Assembly: GCA_022567135.1 (NCBI GenBank)
Contig: JADFHP010000011.1
Location: forward strand, 1-37,818
Direction: 5' to 3'
Origin: Chloroflexota bacterium
GTDB lineage: Bacteria; Chloroflexota; Dehalococcoidia; Lucifugimonadales; Lucifugimonadaceae
DNA: 37,818 bases
Made by a program: the position numbers and the translations under genes. The notes beneath the pieces were generated by a model. The model was not told the origin of the DNA, searched no databases, and saw only the letters and a program-made list of their open reading frames with translations. The stretch's first letter is position 1. Each line of letters starts with the position of its first letter. This document shows, piece after piece, positions 1-7,628 of the stretch.

Positions 1-1
1 C

Positions 2-442
2 ATCCTCTGGGAGGGCCACTGCTCGGTCCATACCCGATTTACCGCCGCTCAGATCGCTGACGCTCGCAAGAGCTACCCAGGCGTGCAGGTAATCGTCCAT
101 CCCGAGTGCACCCGGGAGACAGTGGATGCCGCCGACTACTCCGGATCGACCGAGACGATCGTCCGGATGGTCACTGACGCGCCCGCCGGCTCGGCGTGGG
201 GCATCGGGACGGAGATCAACCTGGTCAACCGGCTGGCCCAGGAGAATCCGGACAAGAAAGTCTTCTGCCTGGACCCGATAGTCTGCCCCTGCGCAACGAT
301 GTACCGCGTGCATCCCGCTTACCTGCTCTGGGTGCTCGAAGGCCTGCGGAGCGGCATCATCATCAACCGGATACAGGTGCCGCAAGAGATCGCGGTGGAC
401 GCCCGGGTTGCGCTCGAGCGCATGCTGGACCTGCAGGCCTAG
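2..442 (+). CDS. nadA: Quinolinate synthase NadA, C-terminal part (5' cut by window edge)
   Basis: The frame is open from base 2 to a TAG at 440-442, so only the last 146 or so residues are present. The visible part begins ILWEGHCSVHTRF, the signature block of the longer (Bacillus-type) quinolinate synthases. Near the C-terminus is CLDPIVCPCATMYR, which carries cysteines expected to bind the oxygen-sensitive [4Fe-4S] cluster. The family condenses iminoaspartate with dihydroxyacetone phosphate to quinolinate in the cytoplasm, the second step of aspartate-derived NAD synthesis. nadC follows directly on the same strand, which supports the call and suggests one transcript. No nadB is seen because the upstream side lies outside the window. 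Confidence 0.95.
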   Translation: MLWEGHCSVHTRFTAAQIADARKSYPGVQVIVHPECTRETVDAADYSGSTETIVRMVTDAPAGSAWGIGTEINLVNRLAQENPDKKVFCLDPIVCPCATMYRVHPAYLLWVLEGLRSGIIINRIQVPQEIAVDARVALERMLDLQA

Positions 443-461
443 CAGAATACCGGCCCAGCAA

Positions 462-1313
462 GTGGCGATACCGAGAGTAGAGCTTGAACGCGCCATCGAC
501 GCGGCCCTCACCGAAGACCTGGCACTTGGCGACCCGACCACCGATGCGCTTATCCCGCACGAGCGGCAGGGGAGGGCGACGATGGTTGCCCGCGAGCCCG
601 GCATCGCCTGTGGCGTCGACGTTGCCGCTAACGTATTTCAACGGGTCGACCCCACCCTCAGCGTTACACCACTGGTGGGCGATGGACAGACGCTGGAAGC
701 CGGCGGCCTGATGCTTTCGGTGGAGGGCGCCTTCGGCTCAATACTGAGGGCGGAGCGCACCGCGGTGAACTTCGCCCAGCGAATGAGCGGCATCGCAACG
801 CTGACCGCACAGTACGTAAAAGCGGTTGAGGGCACCTCCACGACGATCGTCGATACGCGCAAGACCGCGCCCGGCCTGCGTGTCCTGGACAAGCACGCCG
901 TCGCTTCTGGCGGCGGCCGCAACCACCGGCAGGCGCTTGGGGACGGCGTGCTGATCAAGGACAACCACATCGACGCCCTGCGCGCCGAGGGGATGTCGAT
1001 TGGCGAGATCGTCACCAGGGCGCGGGAGAACGCTCCCCACACGATCAAGATCGAAGTCGAGGTACAGAGCCTCGCCGAAGCGCGGGATGCCATGGACGGC
1101 AAGCCGGACATCCTGCTGCTCGACAATATGACCCCGGACGATATGCGGAAGGTAGTGGACCTGATCGATGGCCGCGCTCTCACAGAGGCATCCGGCGGGA
1201 TCACTCTGGAGACCGTGGCCGGGGTGGCGGCAACAGGCGTCGACCTGATCTCAATTGGCGCCCTCACGCACTCGCCCCGGGCGCTCGACATCAGCCTGGA
1301 CTACTCGGGTTGA
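462..1313 (+). CDS. nadC: Nicotinate-nucleotide pyrophosphorylase (quinolinate phosphoribosyltransferase)
   Basis: NadC converts quinolinate and PRPP to nicotinate mononucleotide, CO2 and PPi. The catalytic block is intact: DTRKTAPGLR at about residues 131-140, a GGGRNHR segment at about 150-156, and LIKDNHI at about 164-170, which supply the Arg/Lys/His residues that bind quinolinate and PRPP phosphates. I chose the GTG at 462 because it gives 283 residues, normal for the family, and starts just after the nadA stop at 442. An ATG at 408 in the same frame lies inside nadA and would add an unconserved Arg/Cys-rich extension. No strong ribosome binding site precedes 462, which fits translation coupled to nadA. 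Confidence 0.94.
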   Translation: MAIPRVELERAIDAALTEDLALGDPTTDALIPHERQGRATMVAREPGIACGVDVAANVFQRVDPTLSVTPLVGDGQTLEAGGLMLSVEGAFGSILRAERTAVNFAQRMSGIATLTAQYVKAVEGTSTTIVDTRKTAPGLRVLDKHAVASGGGRNHRQALGDGVLIKDNHIDALRAEGMSIGEIVTRARENAPHTIKIEVEVQSLAEARDAMDGKPDILLLDNMTPDDMRKVVDLIDGRALTEASGGITLETVAGVAATGVDLISIGALTHSPRALDISLDYSG

Positions 1314-1429
1314 ACCGATAATCGAACTACCATTGGGGGCATCTGAGTTTTATCGGCCTGAATCGGATGCCGGACCGGGCGTCCGTCAGGGCGCGTCTGG
1401 GAAGAGCGTGGTAGCAAAGGACCGGGCAG

Positions 1430-2860
1430 TTGCGGAAACTTCGCGTCATGTGGACAGCGTTCGGCCTGTTGGCGCTGGCCGCAATAGCCTGTAGTTCCTC
1501 AACGTCCGCCGTCGCCACGTCGACGCCGCAGACGAACCCAACGGCCACACCCGTCCGTTCTAGTGCCTCCGACTCAGTGCCAACGTTGACGCCCACGCCC
1601 ACACTGGCGCCAACGTCAACTCCGGCGCCGGTGCAACAGGCATCCCCCACGCCGGTCATCGACGTCGCCGGCGATGTGACGAACCGTATCGTCTTCGTAA
1701 GCCCCGACTCGCAGATCTACACAGTCAAGCCGGACGGCAGCGGCCAGATTCGCGTTAGTCCGGAGCGGGGTACCTTTGGGCAGGGGGCGCAGGTGCCCGG
1801 CTACACCTGGCCCGGCTGGTCCCCCGATGGCACGACCATTCTCTATTCGGCAGCATTGCCCCTGGCGATAAGCAACAGTCCGTATATCCTGCTTGCCTCC
1901 GCCGCGGACGGCTCGTCGGCTGATTCGCCCGACGTTCTCTACCAGAACGAGCCAGGGACGGGATTGATCGTGGCGGGCGGCCCGCACTACGGAGTATGGT
2001 CGCCGGACAGTGAAAAGGTCGCGTCAATCGTATCGACGCCGGATGGACTGGCCGTCATCCTGGCAGATACGGTAAACGAGCGGGCTTTCCCGTTAGTGCC
2101 GGGAGCGCCCCTGTACCTTGGCTGGTCCCCGGACTCCAGCCAACTCCTCGTACACGTCGGGGACCGCCTGCTCCGTTTCGACGCCCCATTTACCTCTGTG
2201 AGCGCGGCGCTCGATGGTGGCTCGATGAGATACTTTGCGCCCACGTACGCGCCGAACGACCGCAGGGCCGCATTCCTGGTGGATGGCCAGGACGGCACGA
2301 CGCTCTTCGTGCAGGACCAGGATGATGGGACGCTGACGCCACTGACGGACATCGAAGCGGTGGGATGGTTCCGCTGGGCGCCGGACGGCGAATCGCTGGC
2401 GGTGCTGAAGGGCAATCCGCTTGCCAACGAGTCGACCATCTGGCGCATCGCGGCCGACGGCTCTTCCGAGGAGCTGCTGGCATCTGGCCGGTATCTCATG
2501 CTCATGTGGTCACCCGATGGCAAAAAGATGCTGCTGGCGCAACGCAGTGGCGAGATCACGAGCCGCTTCCTGTGGTCCGTGATGGATCTCGCAACGAAGG
2601 AGATCACCGATATGATCGAGTTCACTCCCAGCGGGGAGATCGAGCAACTCCACCTGTTCTTCGATCAGTACTCGGCGTCTCACACCTTCTGGTCGCCGGA
2701 CAGCAGCTCGATCGTGTTCACCGGCCTGCTGCACGAGCCGCTATCGCGCCAGGAAGACCGGGCGCGTGGCGACGATACGGTGTGGGTCGTGAAGGTCGAT
2801 GGCTCGGAGCCGCCGAGAGCGGTGGCAGACGGCTTCCTGGCGTTCTGGTCGCCCAAGTAA
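1430..2860 (+). CDS. Secreted lipoprotein with WD40-like (PD40/TolB-type) beta-propeller
   Basis: The 476-residue product starts with a basic n-region, a hydrophobic core and the lipobox LAAIAC, so it should be lipidated and exported. A Thr/Pro/Ser-rich linker (about residues 25-80) follows. The rest carries recurring WSPDG-type motifs (WSPDGTTILY, WSPDSEKVAS, WSPDSSQLLV, WAPDGESLAVL, WSPDGKKMLL, WSPDSSSIVF, and a terminal FWSPK), the hallmark of PD40/TolB-like propeller blades. The start is TTG at 1430, preceded by an AAAGGA-like site. An ATG at 1448 would lose the basic n-region. No catalytic residues are recognisable, so a binding or scaffold role outside the membrane is an inference. It stands alone between nadC and a palindromic repeat cluster. 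Confidence 0.85.
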   Translation: MRKLRVMWTAFGLLALAAIACSSSTSAVATSTPQTNPTATPVRSSASDSVPTLTPTPTLAPTSTPAPVQQASPTPVIDVAGDVTNRIVFVSPDSQIYTVKPDGSGQIRVSPERGTFGQGAQVPGYTWPGWSPDGTTILYSAALPLAISNSPYILLASAADGSSADSPDVLYQNEPGTGLIVAGGPHYGVWSPDSEKVASIVSTPDGLAVILADTVNERAFPLVPGAPLYLGWSPDSSQLLVHVGDRLLRFDAPFTSVSAALDGGSMRYFAPTYAPNDRRAAFLVDGQDGTTLFVQDQDDGTLTPLTDIEAVGWFRWAPDGESLAVLKGNPLANESTIWRIAADGSSEELLASGRYLMLMWSPDGKKMLLAQRSGEITSRFLWSVMDLATKEITDMIEFTPSGEIEQLHLFFDQYSASHTFWSPDSSSIVFTGLLHEPLSRQEDRARGDDTVWVVKVDGSEPPRAVADGFLAFWSPK

Positions 2861-2972
2861 CTCCCTACCCCAACAACCCTCGTGCCGTCGTCTACCACAA
2901 CGACCCATCCATAACCCCGTAGGGGAGGGGCTCGCCCTCCCGAGCGTCGCCTTCTGGTCGCCTAAGTAACTC
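2843..2972. repeat. Direct repeat of the lipoprotein gene 3' end (21 bp, two copies)
   Basis: The 21 bases at 2843-2863, covering the codons FWSPK and the stop of the upstream gene, recur at 2952-2972 with a single C/T difference. The second copy could still encode FWSPK-stop and is preceded by codons reading VA. It may be the relic of a second propeller gene or a partial duplication of this 3' end. Confidence 0.75.
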
Positions 2973-3058
2973 TCAGATCCCGGTAGACGAGGGGCTTGCC
3001 CCTCCCGAGCGTCGCGGACCTGCGACGTGGGATGTGCGGGGCAAGCCCCGCCGCTACC
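2919..3058. repeat. REP-like palindromic repeat cluster between convergent genes
   Basis: Two similar GC-rich units lie at 2919-2950 and 2983-3015. Each contains GAGGGGCT-(C/T)-GCCC followed by CTCCCGAGCGTCGC. An inverted counterpart, GCGGGGCAAGCCCCGCCGC, lies at 3036-3054. Unit 2 and the inverted unit form an imperfect 77-base hairpin (2982-3058) with an inner CGTCGC/GCGACG stem around GGACCT. It sits between the 3' ends of the plus-strand lipoprotein gene and the minus-strand dtd gene, so it may stop transcription from both sides, although there is no T-tract. Confidence 0.7.
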
Positions 3059-3081
3059 AGGCTGGTTCCGAGTTCCAGCCC

Positions 3082-3558
3082 CTAATCAGCACCCCGTCGC
3101 GGCGTATTGCGTTCCTGGCTATCCAGGATGATCGTGACAGGGCCGTCGTTGACCAGCTCCACCTGCATATAGGCGCCAAACAGGCCCGTCTCGGCGCGAA
3201 CGCCGCGATCCCTGAACGCTCCGACTACCCGATCGAACATCGGCCCGGACACCTCGCCCGGCGCCGCGGCCATGAAGCTGGGCCTGCGGCCCTTGCGCGT
3301 CGACGCGTAGAGGGTGAACTGGCTGACGAGCAGCACTGACCCTTCGATGTCTAAGACCGAGCGCTCGAAGCCGTGCTCTTCGCCCTCGTGCGGGAACAGG
3401 CGCATGTTGACCGTCTTATCGACGATGTAGTCGATGTCCTGCTGCTCGTCATCGTGTGTGACGCCGAGCAGGACCGTCAGGCCGCGTTCGGTCGAGCCGG
3501 TGATATCGCCATCTACGGAGACACTGGAGCGTGATACACGCTGGATGACTGCGCGCAC
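3082..3558 (-). CDS. dtd: D-aminoacyl-tRNA deacylase
   Basis: Dtd hydrolyses D-amino acids (and glycine) wrongly attached to tRNA, a cytoplasmic proofreading activity. The 158-residue product has the family's normal length, the typical start MRAVIQRVSRSSV, the SQFTLYA motif at about residues 79-85 and NDGPVT at 137-142. The last two form the cross-subunit active site of the dimer. It lies 15 bases downstream of the fmdB-like gene on the same strand, so the two are probably cotranscribed. Confidence 0.96.
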   Translation of the reverse strand: MRAVIQRVSRSSVSVDGDITGSTERGLTVLLGVTHDDEQQDIDYIVDKTVNMRLFPHEGEEHGFERSVLDIEGSVLLVSQFTLYASTRKGRRPSFMAAAPGEVSGPMFDRVVGAFRDRGVRAETGLFGAYMQVELVNDGPVTIILDSQERNTPRRGAD

Positions 3559-3573
3559 GGTTAGCCTGCGGCG

Positions 3574-3948
3574 CTAGTGGCTGTTGGTCGAGCCGCCGTT
3601 GGACTGCGCCTTGCTTCCCGAAGAGCCGGAAGCGGAACTTGAGCTGGACTTCGAGTCCGATTTGGAGTCCGAGCCAGAACTTGAAGAAGACTTGTCCGAC
3701 GATTCCTTCTTGCCCGATTTAGAGCCCCCGTCAGACTCCGCCTTCGAGCCGTTGGCTGAAGCATGGGATGACGAGGAGTTGTCTTTGCGGTACCAGCCAC
3801 TGCCCTTGAAGTGGAGGGCGGCTGCGGAGATCTTGCGCTGAGAGGCAGAGCCGCATGCGGGGCAGGCGGCCCCAGGGGCATCGTTAAAGCCCTGGACCAC
3901 CTCGAATTCGTGGCCGTTTTTCTCGCATCGGTAGTCGTAAGTGGGCAA
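3574..3948 (-). CDS. FmdB-family zinc-ribbon protein with Ser-rich tail
   Basis: The 124-residue protein begins MPTYDYRC, the conserved start of FmdB/CxxC regulatory proteins, so the TTG at 3948 is the likely start even though no good ribosome binding site precedes it. The ribbon carries C8 and a second CPAC pair (C29, C32). The cysteine expected three positions after C8 is Asn11, and His13 follows and could be a substitute ligand. After about residue 50 the chain becomes a Ser/Lys/Gly/Asp-rich low-complexity tail, probably disordered. FmdB proteins are small proteins of poorly defined function, sometimes linked to regulation. The gene precedes dtd by 15 bases. Confidence 0.85.
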   Translation of the reverse strand: MPTYDYRCEKNGHEFEVVQGFNDAPGAACPACGSASQRKISAAALHFKGSGWYRKDNSSSSHASANGSKAESDGGSKSGKKESSDKSSSSSGSDSKSDSKSSSSSASGSSGSKAQSNGGSTNSH

Positions 3949-4165
3949 GGAGGGGGTCTCCGGGATTCTGGGGATATGAACACCGCATGATGCGCTGGCG
4001 CGCGCGGGATTCGATTGCTAACAACCTATCAAAGCTAGCAAGTGGGTGCTGCGGCTGTCAATTTGGGGGGGGCACGCGTGTGAGTAGGTTCGTTCGTAGA
4101 TTCAAGAACGGCTGTCAGCGGAGATTGACCCCAGAATTCCTTCTTCTGAAGCTGAATCCTCAAGT

Positions 4166-4185
4166 GCGGGGGCTTTAGCCCCCGC
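4166..4185. repeat. Perfect 9-bp hairpin upstream of a small gene
   Basis: Arms GCGGGGGCT and AGCCCCCGC are separated by TT, giving a near-perfect 20-base palindrome. No T-run follows, so it is not a classical intrinsic terminator. It resembles the GC-rich palindromes at 2919-3058 in style and may be another REP-like unit. It lies 45 bases before the ATG at 4231. Confidence 0.6.
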
Positions 4186-4230
4186 CTTCTCGCGTCTGCT
4201 AATATCCGTCACCTGGACGGAGGCGTGGGA

Positions 4231-4530
4231 ATGGCTCAACTAACGCGTGTGCAACGCGCTGGATTCAACACATATATAGAGCAATACAACCGATTCGATC
4301 TTGACCTGGGCATAACGATTCTCTCAACGTACGAGGCTCTCGCAGGGCCGAACGGTACCCAGGCAGACGGGCAAGATCGGCTCTTCGAATTGATCAAGGT
4401 CTACGAATCAGACCGGCAGGGTGTCCTGATCCAGATGCGTGAGGACCACAACCCACTGGTCATCAACCCTCTGAATTTCCTGTTGGGGCTTCGCGGCTGG
4501 ATTGAGACTCATGGGCCAGCGCCAGAGTAA
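4231..4530 (+). CDS. Small protein of unknown function (99 aa)
   Basis: I do not recognise this protein. The ATG at 4231 has a good ribosome binding site (ACGGAGG, seven bases upstream), better placed than the in-frame GTG at 4225. The product is soluble, mildly acidic, without signal peptide or membrane segment, and reads as mostly helical (QRAGFNTYIEQYNRFDLDLG, then a run about a locus that could be a small regulatory or structural domain). Base composition is less GC-rich than neighbouring genes, which may hint at transfer. It is followed after about 90 bases by the frameshifted DUF664 gene. Confidence 0.6.
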   Translation: MAQLTRVQRAGFNTYIEQYNRFDLDLGITILSTYEALAGPNGTQADGQDRLFELIKVYESDRQGVLIQMREDHNPLVINPLNFLLGLRGWIETHGPAPE

Positions 4531-4618
4531 CCAATCCTCCATGCGTGGCTTTTGTGTGCCAGGCCCGTAACTGCCGTTTGCGTTTGGTGCCAATTGAACC
4601 GTGTGCAAGACTGCCTGC

Positions 4619-5151
4619 ATGTCAAACACACCTGTCGATCAAGCAGAACCAATCGAACGCCGGTGGCCGGAAACCTATGCGACCGATGAGCTCACGCTGG
4701 AGTGGGAATTCCTGACGTTCCTGCGCATCACCGCGGTGAACAAGATTGCGGGATTGACGCCAGAGCAAGCAGCCGCGAGGCCTCTGTCCACGTCGCCGCT
4801 CTCAAGTCTCACAGGCGTGATCAAGCACCTGACCGCGGTCGAGCGGTTCTGGATTTCCATTGTCGGAGGCGGCGCTGATTTGCCTGATTTCTGGGACGAT
4901 CCTGACGAGGAGATCGACTGGCGAATAACCGATACAGATACACCGGCGGCCGCTGTGGCGGCTTATCGCGCCGAATGGGAGCTTTCGGGGCAGGCCATCG
5001 CAGGAATGTCGGGGGATGACAAGACCCGCGGTCACGATGGCCGCAAGGAAACTATTCGCTGGATACTGACCATCTCATGCAGGAAGCGGCCCGGCACGTC
5101 GGGCACATGGACGTCCTTCGGGAACGGGCGGACGGTGAGCGCGGCGAGTAG
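4619..5151 (+). pseudogene. DinB/DUF664-family protein, disrupted by a single-base frameshift
   Basis: From the ATG at 4619 the frame encodes a DinB-like four-helix protein: GVIKHLTAVERFW carries the first metal-ligand histidine region, and GRKETIRWILT opens the last helix. After codon ACC at 5069-5071 the frame becomes unrelated sequence that runs into purL. Moving by one base at about 5069-5071 restores HLMQEAARHVGHMDVLRER and a stop at 5149-5151, which is exactly the family's C-terminal helix with its HxxxH-type histidines. One base appears to be missing, so the gene is either a recent pseudogene or carries a sequencing error. The repaired product would be about 177 residues. DUF664 proteins are putative metal-dependent thiol-using enzymes without a settled substrate. 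Confidence 0.85.
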
Positions 5152-5167
5152 ATACGCCGCCGGAGGA

Positions 5168-7405
5168 TCACCCCGCCAGCGCGCGCAGCAGGCCGTTGTC
5201 CCACGCGTCGGCGGCTTCTGCCAGCGCGATGTCGAACGCCCCAGAAAACGCGACGCGGTCGCCGCCGGTGGAGCCGAGCCGCAGCAACGGGACATCGTGG
5301 GTGGCGGCGATGGCCTCGAACTTTTCCGTGTTGTCCGGCCGCACGGAGGCGACGATGCGCGACTGCCCCTCGCCGAACAGCGCCGCATCCCAGCGGCCGT
5401 TGATCTCGCGAACGATTACTGCGCCGACCCCGCCGATGATCGCCGACTCTGCGACGGTGACGGCCAGCCCGCCGTCTGAGCAGTCGTGCGCCGACTGCAG
5501 CAGCCCTTCCTCGATGGCTGCGATGCATGCCGCCTGGACCCTCGTCTCAAGGCCGAGGTCGATGAACGGCGAGCCTTCGACGCGGTCATGTAGCAGCGAC
5601 AAGAACTCGGAGCCGGCAAGAGTTTCGGGGTCGGAATCAATCGAATCGACGCCAAGCAGGTATATCGCGTCGCCTGCCGTCTTGAACCCGGCGGTGCAGT
5701 GGATGGAGGCTTCTTCCAGCTTGCCCAGCGTGCCGATTACCGGCGTGGGGTAGATGGCGGTCCCTGCGCCCTCGTTGTAGAGGCTCACGTTGCCGCTGAT
5801 GATGGGGATTCCAAACGCATCGCATGCTTCTTTGATCCCCCTGACGGCCTCGGTCAACTGGTACTGGACGTCGGGCCGGTCAGGGTTGCCGAAGTTGAGG
5901 CAGTCGCTGGCGGCGAGCGGCCTTGCCCCAACGACCGCCATGTTGCGGCAGGCCTCCGCAACGGCAATGGCGCCGCCGTCATAAGGCGACAGGTACGTGT
6001 ACCGGCCATTACCGTCCGTGGCAAGTGCGATGCCCGTCTGCGTGCCCCTGAGCCGCATTACCGCCGCATCGCCGCCGGGCGCGACGACGGTGTTCGTCTG
6101 GACCTGGTGGTCGTACTGCCGGAACACCGGAAGCCTGGAGGCTATGTTGGGCGAGCCGAGCAACTGCAGCAGGACATCGCCCGCGGGCCGGTCGGGGAGG
6201 GCGAGGTTGCCGAAGTCAGCCGACTGAAGTTCGTCCAGCCACGCCGGTTTCGATGCACTGAACGTGTATTCCGGTGGGTCGGTGAGCGTACGGACCGGGG
6301 TAGAGCTGATCTGCTGGCCACCGTCGAAAATCTCGACGGTCCCGCCCTCGATAAATTCGCCGATCGGCACGGCCCAGAGGTCCCAGCGGTCGAAGATCTC
6401 CTTCACCTCCGGCTCGCCGCCGGGCGCCACTACAAGCAGCATTCGCTCCTGGGACTCCGAGAGCATGACTTCATAGGGGGTCATGCCGTCTTCCCGACGC
6501 GGGACCTTCGCGACGTCCAGCCGCAGACCCATCCCGCCGCGCTCCGCGCACTCGATTGCGGCGCTCGTCAGCCCCGCCGCGCCCAGGTCCTGCAACCCCA
6601 CAACCGCCTCCAGTTTCACGGCTTCAAGGCAGGCTTCGATCAGGACTTTTTCCAGGAACGGATTGCCGACCTGCACGGTCGACCTGAGTTCCGCCTTCTC
6701 TTCGAACGTTCGCGAGGCGAGGCCGGAGGCGCCGTGTATGCCGTCCCGTCCGGTGTCGGCGCCTACCAGCATCAGGATGTCGCCCGTATCGCGAGGCGAG
6801 GCGCTGACTATCCGGCCATCCTCGATGAGGCCCACGCACATGGCGTTGACCAGCGGGTTCTCAGAATAGGAGTCGGCGAATACGACCTCGCCACCGACGT
6901 TCGGAACGCCGATGCAGTTTCCGTAGGCGGATATGCCGCCCACCACACCGTTGAACAGGTAGCGGTTCCGCGGCGTGTCGAGGGGGCCGAAGCGCAGGGA
7001 GTTGAGGAGCGCGATGGGGCGCGCTCCCATCGCGAATATGTCCCGGACGATGCCGCCGACGCCGGTGGCCGCGCCTTCGTGTGGTTCGATGGCCGACGGG
7101 TGGTTGTGCGATTCGATCTTGAAGGCAATGGCGAGGCCATCGCCGATGTCTACGACGCCGGCGTTCTCAGAGCCGGCGCCGACGAGCAGGTTGGGGCTGG
7201 AGTCGGGCAGCGTCCTGAGGAGCGGCTTCGAGTGCTTGTAGCCGCAGTGCTCGCTCCAGAGCGCGCCGAAGAGGCCAAGCTCCAGAGGATTCGGCTCACG
7301 CTCGAGCCGCTCTACGATGGTCTCGTACTCCTCGCGGGAAAGCGCAATCTCATCGAGTGTTTCCTGAGTTACGGGGCTCACCGGCAACTGGACCTCACGT
7401 TTCAC
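5168..7405 (-). CDS. purL: Phosphoribosylformylglycinamidine synthase subunit PurL
   Basis: PurL is the ATP-using synthetase subunit that turns FGAR into FGAM, with ammonia from glutamine supplied by PurQ and with PurS as partner. The product (745 residues from the GTG at 7405) has ALWSEHCGYKHSK at about 48-60, KIESHNHPSAIEPHEGAATG at about 97-115 and a DLGAAGLTSA segment, all diagnostic of the small bacterial-type PurL. An upstream ATG at 7477 would add a Cys/Arg-rich extension without a ribosome binding site. GTG 7381 is another possible start. No purS or purQ is visible nearby. It ends 16 bases from the converging DUF664 frame. Confidence 0.95.
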   Translation of the reverse strand: MKREVQLPVSPVTQETLDEIALSREEYETIVERLEREPNPLELGLFGALWSEHCGYKHSKPLLRTLPDSSPNLLVGAGSENAGVVDIGDGLAIAFKIESHNHPSAIEPHEGAATGVGGIVRDIFAMGARPIALLNSLRFGPLDTPRNRYLFNGVVGGISAYGNCIGVPNVGGEVVFADSYSENPLVNAMCVGLIEDGRIVSASPRDTGDILMLVGADTGRDGIHGASGLASRTFEEKAELRSTVQVGNPFLEKVLIEACLEAVKLEAVVGLQDLGAAGLTSAAIECAERGGMGLRLDVAKVPRREDGMTPYEVMLSESQERMLLVVAPGGEPEVKEIFDRWDLWAVPIGEFIEGGTVEIFDGGQQISSTPVRTLTDPPEYTFSASKPAWLDELQSADFGNLALPDRPAGDVLLQLLGSPNIASRLPVFRQYDHQVQTNTVVAPGGDAAVMRLRGTQTGIALATDGNGRYTYLSPYDGGAIAVAEACRNMAVVGARPLAASDCLNFGNPDRPDVQYQLTEAVRGIKEACDAFGIPIISGNVSLYNEGAGTAIYPTPVIGTLGKLEEASIHCTAGFKTAGDAIYLLGVDSIDSDPETLAGSEFLSLLHDRVEGSPFIDLGLETRVQAACIAAIEEGLLQSAHDCSDGGLAVTVAESAIIGGVGAVIVREINGRWDAALFGEGQSRIVASVRPDNTEKFEAIAATHDVPLLRLGSTGGDRVAFSGAFDIALAEAADAWDNGLLRALAG

Positions 7406-7628
7406 CAATAACGCGCCCAATCGGCGCGCACAAGAAACCCGTCCCCAACCTGGGGCGCATGTTTCAGAATAAGTCATACGGGCGACCCGGGCCGCGGCGC
7501 CTCGTGGAAGCCCGTGTCAATCACCTGTGGGCCACCTGGGGATCACCCATACAGGGGAGGGGAATTCGTAAAATCCCCTTCAGACGCGCGAAACTGAGCA
7601 GGCGCGCGACGCCGGGACTGGAATATTC

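Noticed and set aside
3584-3841. Acidic plus-strand frame opposite fmdB
   Set aside because: It is the complement of the Ser-rich tail of the FmdB protein, whose start motif is clearly conserved.
5152-5479. Extension of the DUF664 frame to a 292-residue protein
   Set aside because: Its last part is antisense to purL and Arg/Gly-rich; the shifted frame gives the true family end.
5699-7411. 570-residue plus-strand open frame inside purL
   Set aside because: It lies fully antisense to an intact, conserved purL, and the product is Arg/Ala/Asp-rich with no domain pattern.
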